DNA of 13,720 bases from Myxococcales bacterium UBA5297 (GTDB taxonomy: Bacteria; Myxococcota; Myxococcia; Myxococcales; UBA5297). Both the position numbers and the translations under genes were made by a program. Under the pieces are notes generated by a model that saw only the letters and a list, made by a program, of their open reading frames with translations, was not told the origin of the DNA and did not search any database. Shown here piece by piece: positions 1 through 5,574 of this stretch. The DNA lies in contig DHSB01000255.1 of NCBI GenBank assembly GCA_002408385.1, forward strand, positions 19,496-33,215, given 5' to 3'. Within the stretch, counting starts at the first letter, position 1; every line of letters begins with the position of its first letter.

Positions 1-407
1 CTTGGGGGTAGGTCGCGTTGGGGGAGGCACTCAACCTCGAGGAAAGCCCGGGCCGCGCTGAGCAACGATCCAGGCGCAGATCTTCCCCAAGGCGAGCGCC
101 CGTCTCCTGCTCGACCTCGTCCGCGCGGAGTACCAGCAGTCCGACTTCGAGTTGAACTCGCGCCCCCTGTCCCCAAACCCCCTCCCCGCCGGCACGCCTG
201 CGATCCGAGGGCTTGCCGCGGAGATCTCCGCGCCGACGGGGAGGGGGCTTTCACAGCCCGGCGCGCCGAGAAGGAACGAAGGCCGGCCGAAGAACCGAGC
301 GGTGGTGGACGCCAAAAAAGGACGGGGCTTTCACATCGGGCTCGCCGAGGAGCAACGAAGGCCGGCCGAAGAACCGAGCGGTGGTGGACGCCGTTGGGAC
401 GGGGCTT
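1..407. other. Gene-free left flank with repeat debris
   Basis: No convincing gene lies in this stretch. Open frames exist on both strands, but they run through the repeated DNA and have Arg/Pro/Gly-rich, uneven composition. A short plus-strand stretch at about 62-163 has a protein-like translation (residues such as IFPKASARLLLDLVRAEY). It is closed upstream by a TGA at 59-61 and runs into the repeats downstream, so at best it is a gene remnant. The rest is a palindromic element (178-247) and a ~78-bp repeat (248-416), described separately. Confidence 0.5.
178..247. repeat. 70-bp palindromic REP-like element
   Basis: Seen directly: an 11-bp perfect inverted repeat, CCCCCTCCCCG at 178-188 and CGGGGAGGGGG at 237-247, encloses a second perfect 16-bp palindrome, CGCGGAGATCTCCGCG, at 217-232. 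The right outer arm runs into CTTTCAC, and that string recurs in both following repeat copies. The nested palindromes and intergenic position past the 3' end of the kinase gene resemble REP/MITE-like elements. It has no tail of Ts directly after the outer stem, so it is not a classical terminator. Whether it is multicopy cannot be judged from this window. Confidence 0.55.
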
Positions 408-416
408 TCACATCGG
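248..416. repeat. ~78-bp direct repeat, two copies plus a partial third
   Basis: A 39-bp block is identical at 275-313 and 354-392; it contains GGCCGGCC and ends in GGTGGTGGACGCC. A second block, GACGGGGCTTTCACATCGG, is identical at 321-339 and 398-416, and a diverged version precedes 275. The spacing between copies is 77-80 bp. The third copy is cut short at about 416, where kinase coding sequence begins. The minus-strand TGA of the kinase (408-410) and its last two codons lie inside this third copy. A run of six A at 314-319 reads as T6 on the minus strand, but I see no strong stem just before it. Confidence 0.75.
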
Positions 417-2720
417 TGCGCTGCTCGTGGGACCCGGGGCTGAAGCTCCAGCCTGCGCTTTCGCGAGCGGCAGCGTGAAGAAGAAGGTGCTGCCCGCGCC
501 GCGGACCGAGCGGAAGCCGAGGGTGCCCCCGTGCAGCTCGACCAGGTTGCGGGCGACGAACAGGCCCATCCCGAGCCCCGGCTGCCGCGAGCGACCCGAT
601 TCGCCGACCAGCACGCCGCTGAAGAGCCGGTTGCGCAAATCCTCGCGGATCCCCGGACCGGCGTCGGTCACGCTCACTCTCGCCCCGTCGTCCTCGAGCT
701 CGAGCTTCACCTCGACCGGCGAGCCGGGAGGCGAGTACCTCAAGGCGTTGTCGACGAGGTTGGAGAGGACCTGCTCGATGCGGGTCGGATCGGCCAGGAC
801 CATCGCGGGTTCGCCAGGCGCTTCGAGACGCAGCGGCCGATCCGGCGCCACGGCACGAAAGTCCTCGACCACCTCGGCGACGAGCTCCCGGAGATCGACC
901 CTTCGCCTGTCGAGGGTGAGCAGCCCGCGGGTGAGCCGCGAGACGTCGAGCAGCCCGGTGACGAGCTCGACGAGGCGGGCGATGTGGCGCTCCATCTTCG
1001 CCAGGGTCAAGTCGGTGACCGGCACGCCTCTCGCGAGCTTGCGCCGGCCCTGCTGCACGAGCAGCCGCAGCGGCGTCAGCGGGGTCCGAAGCTCGTGCGA
1101 GGCGATGGAGAGAAACTCGGTCTTGGCCCGGTCGGCGGCCTCGGCGCCTTCCTTGGCGCGCAGCAGGGCGGCCTCCATGCGCTTTTTCTCGGTGACGTCC
1201 TCGTACATCACCGCGATCCGCTCGACCCGCCCTTCGGAGTCGAAGACGGGGAAGGTGATGGTGTGGACGAAGACCGGCTTGTCGGGCGCGCGCGGGTCGG
1301 CCCAGCGCGGGTTGTACCACCAGGCCGGCCTGTCGACCGTCTCGCCCCGCAGCACTCGCCGAAGGTCCTCGACCGCGCCCGCCCGCTCGAGCACCGGGTC
1401 TGAGAACGCGCTGTAGTCCGACGGCGGCTCCCCGGCGAACAGCTTCGCGAAGGCCTGGTTCCACCGCAAAAAATGGCCCTCCACGTCGAAGATGGCGATG
1501 GCAAAGGGGTTGAGGCCGATGACGTTGTCGAGACGCCGCTGCTGCAGACGCAGCTCGTCCATGGCCTTCTTGCCGGCGGTCACGTCCGTGAACGAGATGA
1601 CGACCCCGCCCACCGGCGGCGGCAGCGGCGCCGCATTCAGCAGCAGGATTCGCCGCTCGCCGTCACTTCGGGCGATCGACAGCCCGAGGCCATGGAGGGG
1701 CCTGCCCGTCTTGCGCACGGCGGCAAACGGGCGCTCCTCGGGCGCCAGCGCGCCTCCGTCGGGCAGCGCGAGTCCCCAGCGCGGGTCGTCGAGGCGCCAG
1801 CCGATGAACTCGTCGCGGCTTCGCCCAAGCACCTCTTCGGCCGCTCGGTTTGCGAGAGTGACGGTCCCTTGCTCGTCGAGCAGCAGCAGCGCCGAGGGGA
1901 TGGTCTCGAGGATGATGCCAAGCCGCCTCTCCGACGCGGCGCGCTCCTCCTCGAGCCGGCGCCGCTCGGTCACGTCGAAGGCGACGACGTCGACCACGGT
2001 GCCGTCGGAGGAGAGGCGGGCGACGCCGTGGACCCAAAGGACGCGGCCGTCGACCCGCCGCAGGGGAATCTCGAACTCGACCGGCAGGCCCCGGTTCTGC
2101 GTCAACTCGCCGAGCATGCGCTCCCGATCCCCGGGGCGGGCGTAGAAGGAGGTCGTCTTGAGGCCTACCAAGCCGGCCTTGCCGGTGACGCCCATCAGCT
2201 CGGCGGCGCGCCGGTTCGCCTCGAGCAGCTCGCTGGTCTCGGCGTGAATCCGGAAGATGGCGACCAGGGCGTTGTCGAAGAGGTCGAAGTAGCGCCGCTG
2301 GCTCTCGGCCAGCCTCGCCCGGAGGTCCGTGCTGCTGCTGATGTCGGCGATGGCCACCGACAGCAGCCGCACCGTGCCGTCGGCCCGGCGCACCGCGCTC
2401 ACCGTGACGTGGCCCCAAAACACGTGCCCGTCCTCGTGTAGGAAGCGCTTTTCCGTCCGGTAGGCGTCGCGCTCCCCGGCGAGGATTTCGCGGACCTGCT
2501 CTTCGTCGACGGCTGCATCGTCCGGGAGGACCACGGCCCGGAGCCCGAGCCGCCGAAGCTCCTCCGCAGAGCGGCCGAGCAACTCCTGGAGCGCCGGGTT
2601 GGTCTCGAGGACCTCTCCATCCGGCGAGATGAGCGCGAGGCCGGTCGCGGAGCACTCGAAGATCTCGCGGTAGTCTGCGCCGCTCACGAGGCGGTCACCG
2701 CTCGAGCACACGCTCGCCAC
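408..2720 (-). CDS. Multi-PAS cytoplasmic sensor histidine kinase
   Basis: This predicted 770-residue kinase would autophosphorylate a histidine and pass the phosphate to an unidentified response regulator. Four PAS domains lie in series at about residues 15-130, 140-255, 265-385 and 395-512; the fourth carries the typical WWYNPRW segment. A short helical linker leads to HisKA, with the H-box SHELRTP and phospho-acceptor His542. The HATPase has N-box Asn658, G1 box DAGPG (686-690) and G2 box GLGMG (715-719). No transmembrane segment, signal peptide or receiver domain is visible, so it is probably a soluble sensor; whether a PAS domain binds heme, flavin or another ligand cannot be read here. 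Three in-frame GTG codons (1, 4 and 12) could start it. An in-frame TGA lies 24 bases upstream. GGGGAG (2725-2720) sits 8 bases before codon 4 (2711-2709), so that start is the likeliest, giving 767 residues. The last ~18 residues fall outside the ATPase fold and the stop lies within a repeat. It is transcribed away from lysS, with no partner gene visible. Confidence 0.93.
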   Translation of the reverse strand: MASVCSSGDRLVSGADYREIFECSATGLALISPDGEVLETNPALQELLGRSAEELRRLGLRAVVLPDDAAVDEEQVREILAGERDAYRTEKRFLHEDGHVFWGHVTVSAVRRADGTVRLLSVAIADISSSTDLRARLAESQRRYFDLFDNALVAIFRIHAETSELLEANRRAAELMGVTGKAGLVGLKTTSFYARPGDRERMLGELTQNRGLPVEFEIPLRRVDGRVLWVHGVARLSSDGTVVDVVAFDVTERRRLEEERAASERRLGIILETIPSALLLLDEQGTVTLANRAAEEVLGRSRDEFIGWRLDDPRWGLALPDGGALAPEERPFAAVRKTGRPLHGLGLSIARSDGERRILLLNAAPLPPPVGGVVISFTDVTAGKKAMDELRLQQRRLDNVIGLNPFAIAIFDVEGHFLRWNQAFAKLFAGEPPSDYSAFSDPVLERAGAVEDLRRVLRGETVDRPAWWYNPRWADPRAPDKPVFVHTITFPVFDSEGRVERIAVMYEDVTEKKRMEAALLRAKEGAEAADRAKTEFLSIASHELRTPLTPLRLLVQQGRRKLARGVPVTDLTLAKMERHIARLVELVTGLLDVSRLTRGLLTLDRRRVDLRELVAEVVEDFRAVAPDRPLRLEAPGEPAMVLADPTRIEQVLSNLVDNALRYSPPGSPVEVKLELEDDGARVSVTDAGPGIREDLRNRLFSGVLVGESGRSRQPGLGMGLFVARNLVELHGGTLGFRSVRGAGSTFFFTLPLAKAQAGASAPGPTSSAPM

Positions 2721-2938
2721 TCCCCGGATGTCGATGTTTGCTCACCCGTGCCCGTCGCCGCGCGGCTGCGCTCCTCCGTATGACTTTGGGCACTCCGGAG
2801 GGCCGCTTCCATCCCAAGAGCAGAGACCGACGTGGCCAAGGCAGGAGGGCTGCCATCCGTGCTCTCGACCTCTGGGGCGGCCTCGCGACGGCTCTCAAAC
2901 ACTCTGGCGCGCATGCCCGCCCGCCCGCCACACCGGAC
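2721..2938. other. Kinase upstream region
   Basis: This spacer lies between the kinase start and the tandem array. Short open frames overlap the kinase start, but they are in other frames, have no recognisable domain and lack good ribosome sites. The kinase promoter should lie here on the minus strand. I found no convincing -35/-10 pair and no sigma-54 type GG/GC element. Confidence 0.4.
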
Positions 2939-3561
2939 GATCAGCCGTGAGGACGCGTCCTGCGACTGGAGGAGACGTCGATCAGCCGAAGGAACGCGTC
3001 CCGCGACTGCAGCGAGGCGTCGATCAGCCGTGAGAACGCGACCTGCAAGTTGCAGGAGGCGTTGATCAGCGGTGAGAAGGTGACCTGCAAGTTACAGGAG
3101 GCGTTGATCAGCGGTGAGAAGGCGACCTGCAATTGCAAGAGGCGTCGATCAGCCGTGAGAACGCGGCCCTTTGCCTGTAAGAGGCGTCGATCAGCCGCAA
3201 GAACGCGTCTCGCGCCTGCAAGAGGCGAGGAGCAGCGGTGAGAACGCGGCGCTTTGCCTGTAAGAGGCGTCGATCAGCCGCAAGAACGCGTCCTGCGATT
3301 GGATGAGGCGAGGATCAGCGGTGAGAACGCGGCCTCGCGCGTGTAAGAGGCGTCGATCAGCCGTCAGAACGCGTCCTGCGATTGGAAAAGGCGAGGATCA
3401 GCGGTGAGAACGCGGCCTCGCGCGTGTAAGAGGCGTCGATCAGCCGTCAGAACGCGTCCTGCAACTGCAGGAGGCACGGATCAGCAATAGGAAATCGTAC
3501 TGACGCTCCTCTGGCGAGCGGATCCGCCGGAGGAACGCGTCCTCCAACTGGAGGAGGCACG
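2939..3561. repeat. Tandem array of fifteen 41/42-bp units
   Basis: Units start at 2939, 2980, 3022, 3064, 3106, 3147, 3189, 3230, 3272, 3313, 3355, 3396, 3438, 3479 and 3521; a decaying partial unit begins at 3562. Unit lengths are 41 or 42 bp, strictly alternating from unit 5 onward. Almost every unit begins GATCAGC (unit 8 GAGCAGC, unit 15 GATCCGC). Most have GAACGCG about 12 bases in, a variable middle, and GAGGCG near the end. Unit 14 is the most diverged. There are no unique spacers, so it is not CRISPR, and the mixed 41/42 lengths break any reading frame across it. It lies between the divergent kinase and lysS. The function is unknown; it could be a protein-binding array, a structured-RNA array or a neutral satellite. 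Confidence 0.92.
3147..3478. repeat. Four 83-bp higher-order dimers in the array
   Basis: Units 6-13 form four exact 83-bp dimers, starting at 3147, 3230, 3313 and 3396. The 42-bp member ends in TGTAAGAGGCGTC in all four dimers; the 41-bp member ends in AGGCGAG in the first three and AGGCACG in the last. The 42-bp members at 3313 and 3396 are identical over their full length, and those at 3147 and 3230 differ at only three positions. This shows that a dimer was amplified after the original monomer duplication. Confidence 0.88.
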
Positions 3562-3758
3562 GATCAGCAGTAGGAGCGACGAAGAGCGCGGCGCCCCTTC
3601 GACTTCGGCCTCGCAAGCTCGGCCTACGCTCTGGGTGACCGGGGCCCGGGCGCCCGCCGACCCGGCCCAAGTCCGCGGATTCCCTTCTGTCCGTCGCGCG
3701 TTGTTCGCGCGCCCGGCCGTTTCCGGGTTGAACTTCGGCCCCTGGGCTGTTGAGACGG

Positions 3759-3795
3759 GAGCGAAGGGCAAGCCCCCGCTCACTCAGGGTTTTTT
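3759..3795 (+). terminator. Candidate intrinsic terminator upstream of lysS
   Basis: GAGCG (3759-3763) pairs with CGCTC (3777-3781), and GGG (3766-3768) pairs with CCC (3773-3775) around a CAAG loop, with a small internal loop. TTTTTT follows at 3790-3795. The 8-base gap between stem and T-run makes it imperfect. If it is real, it would stop plus-strand transcription coming from the array before the lysS promoter. Confidence 0.35.
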
Positions 3796-3823
3796 GGTGT
3801 GCCTGTCGGCTCGGTGACCTTCC

Positions 3824-3852
3824 TTGACGCTCCAGCGGTCGGTCGGTAGCTT
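3824..3852 (+). promoter_or_regulatory. Candidate sigma-70-type promoter of lysS
   Basis: TTGACG at 3824-3829 matches the -35 consensus at five of six positions. A 17-base spacer leads to TAGCTT at 3847-3852, a weak -10 that keeps the first two bases and the last T. Transcription would start near 3859, giving a leader of about 45 bases to the lysS ATG. It would serve the lysS-lolC-lolD operon. Confidence 0.55.
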
Positions 3853-3905
3853 ACCGCGGCCTTTCGAACAGACCTTTCGCAAATCCGAAGGATTCCACGA
3901 GCCTT

Positions 3906-5522
3906 ATGTCCGCGCCTACCGAACCGACCGTCACGACCACCGAAGAGCTCTCCAAGGAGCAGGAGATCTTCAACGCCCGCCTCAAGAAGGCCGAGGAGCT
4001 GCGCAGCCGGGGCGTCAACCCCTACGGCAACGGCTACGAGGTCCCGCACACCACCGGCGAGGTGACCTCCGCGCTCGGCGCGCTGGCCACCAGCGAAGAG
4101 GTCGAGAAGGCCTCGGGCTCCTACACCCTGGCCGGCCGCGTGCTCGCCAACCGCACCTTCGGCAAGGCGGCCTTCCTCAAGCTGCGCGACCGCGACGGCG
4201 ACCTGCAGGTCTGGGTGAAGAAGGACGTGCTCGGCGACCAGGCCTTCGAGCTCTACAAGCTCGCCGACCTCGGCGACATCATCCGCGTCCAGGGCACCTG
4301 CACCCGCACCAAGACCGGCGAGCTGACCCTCCTCGCCCGCGAGCTGCAGCTCCTCACCAAGTCGCTGCGCCCGCTGCCCGAGAAGTGGCACGGCCTCTCG
4401 GACATCGAGACCCGCTGCCGGCAGCGCTACCTGGATCTGATCGTCACCCCGGGCGTCAAGGAGACCTTCGTCAAGCGCTTCAAGATCGTCCGCGGCATCC
4501 AGCGCTTCCTCGACGAGCGCGGCTTCATCGAGGTCGAGACCCCGACGCTCCACAAGCCCGAGGAGGCCGGCGGCGCGGCGGCCCGGCCGTTCCAGACGCA
4601 TCACAACGCGCTCGATCTCGAGCTGAAGCTGCGCATCGCCACCGAGCTGCACCTGAAGCGGCTCGTCGTCGGCGGCTTCGACCGGGTCTACGAGATCGGC
4701 CGCATCTGGCGCAACGAGGGCATCGACCGGCGCCACAACCCCGAGTTCACCACCATCGAGTTCTACTGGGCCTACGCGACCTACGAGGACCTGATGCGGC
4801 TGACCGAGGGGATGCTCGAGACGCTGGCGCGCGAGGTGACCGGCTCGACCACGGTCAGCTTCCAGGGCCAGGCCATCGACTTCACCGCGCCGTTCCCGCG
4901 CGTCTCGATGGTCGACCAGGTGGCCAAGCAGCTCGGCCTCTCGCGCGAGGAGACGCTCGCCGGCAAGGGGCTCAAGGAGGCCATCGCGAAGGCCGCGGCG
5001 GGCGAGACCGACCGCGAGCTGACCGCCATCCTCGAGCACGCGGCGACCAAGGCGACCGCGGGCGAGATGATCGCGCGGGCCTTCGAGGCGGTCGGCGAGC
5101 CGAAGCTGCCCAAGGACAGGCCCGCCTTCGTCACCGACTTTCCCATCGAGGTCTCGCCGCTGGCGCGCAAGCGCGACTGCGACCCGCGGGTGACCGACCG
5201 CTTCGAGCTCTTCTGCGCGGGCATGGAGCTGGCCAACGCCTTCTCCGAGCTCAACGACCCGCTCGACCAGCGCCAGCGCTTCGAGCGCCAGGTCGAGCTC
5301 GCGCGCGAGGGGGACGCGGAGGCGATGCCCTACGACGAGGACTTCGTGCGCGCCCTCGAGCACGGCATGCCACCGACCGCCGGCGAGGGGATCGGCATCG
5401 ACCGCCTGGCGATGATCCTCACCGACTCGGCCTCCATCCGCGACGTAGTCCTCTTCCCGCTGCTGCGCCCGGTGCCCAAGGGGACCGCCGGCAAGCCGCC
5501 CGGGGGCGACCAGGCCGGGTAG
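3906..5522 (+). CDS. lysS: Lysyl-tRNA synthetase, class II
   Basis: The cytoplasmic enzyme charges tRNA-Lys with lysine using ATP. The 538-residue length is slightly above the ~500 usual for bacterial LysRS because of short extensions at both ends. The N-terminal part has the OB-fold anticodon-binding domain at about 58-150 (SYTLAGRVLANRTFGKAAFLKL onward is typical). The class II catalytic core follows. Motif 1 is GFIEVETPTL (206-215), then the LysRS hallmark GGAAARPF...THHNALD. Motif 2 is RVYEIGRIWRNEG near 260-272, running to FTTIEFYWAYA. Motif 3 is GIGIDRLAMILTDSASIRDV from about 495. All key motifs are intact. ATG at 3906 gives a natural N-terminus and sits behind a weak GAAGGA site. It is probably the first gene of an operon; the lolC-type gene starts 52 bases after its stop. 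The tail rich in Gly, Lys and Pro lies beyond the fold. Confidence 0.97.
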   Translation: MSAPTEPTVTTTEELSKEQEIFNARLKKAEELRSRGVNPYGNGYEVPHTTGEVTSALGALATSEEVEKASGSYTLAGRVLANRTFGKAAFLKLRDRDGDLQVWVKKDVLGDQAFELYKLADLGDIIRVQGTCTRTKTGELTLLARELQLLTKSLRPLPEKWHGLSDIETRCRQRYLDLIVTPGVKETFVKRFKIVRGIQRFLDERGFIEVETPTLHKPEEAGGAAARPFQTHHNALDLELKLRIATELHLKRLVVGGFDRVYEIGRIWRNEGIDRRHNPEFTTIEFYWAYATYEDLMRLTEGMLETLAREVTGSTTVSFQGQAIDFTAPFPRVSMVDQVAKQLGLSREETLAGKGLKEAIAKAAAGETDRELTAILEHAATKATAGEMIARAFEAVGEPKLPKDRPAFVTDFPIEVSPLARKRDCDPRVTDRFELFCAGMELANAFSELNDPLDQRQRFERQVELAREGDAEAMPYDEDFVRALEHGMPPTAGEGIGIDRLAMILTDSASIRDVVLFPLLRPVPKGTAGKPPGGDQAG

Positions 5523-5557
5523 CTTTCGCTGGGGCCGCGAGGGGTAGTCGAGGGCCG

Positions 5558-5566
5558 AAGGAAGGA
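5558..5566 (+). promoter_or_regulatory. Ribosome site fixing a TTG start for the permease
   Basis: AAGGAAGGA lies 8 bases before TTG at 5575-5577. It is one of the strongest ribosome-binding sites in the window. It supports translation of the whole N-terminal extension of the permease from a non-ATG codon. Confidence 0.7.
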
Positions 5567-5574
5567 ACCATCCG

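Larger units (their letters stand above)
3562..3905. other. Spacer between the array and lysS
   Basis: The repeat decays here into ordinary GC-rich DNA with no plausible gene. It holds a GC hairpin (CGCGCG at 3695-3700 and 3706-3711 around a TTGTT loop), a candidate terminator (3759-3795) and a candidate lysS promoter (3824-3852). The lysS leader contains GAAGGA at 3887-3892, 13 bases before the ATG, which is a rather distant ribosome site. Confidence 0.5.

Noticed and set aside
62..163. Coding remnant of an upstream gene on the plus strand
   Set aside because: The translation looks protein-like, but it is closed by TGA at 59-61, has no start and merges with repeats; no family was recognised. 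Kept only as a remark.
2684..2931. Small minus-strand genes overlapping the kinase start
   Set aside because: They are in other frames, have no domain, and overlap a better supported start with its own ribosome site.
2941..3241. Small repeat proteins encoded in the array (14-residue repeats in either strand)
   Set aside because: The reading frame survives only over the consecutive 42-bp units; every 41-bp unit breaks it. No ribosome site or recognisable domain is present.
2939..3561. CRISPR array
   Set aside because: The units are repeated along their whole length with graded divergence; there are no unique spacers of similar size and no cas genes nearby.
3780..5363. Long antisense frame opposite lysS
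   Set aside because: It is a by-product of high GC codon use opposite an intact lysyl-tRNA synthetase; its composition is Leu/Ala/Gly/Glu/Val-rich without motifs.
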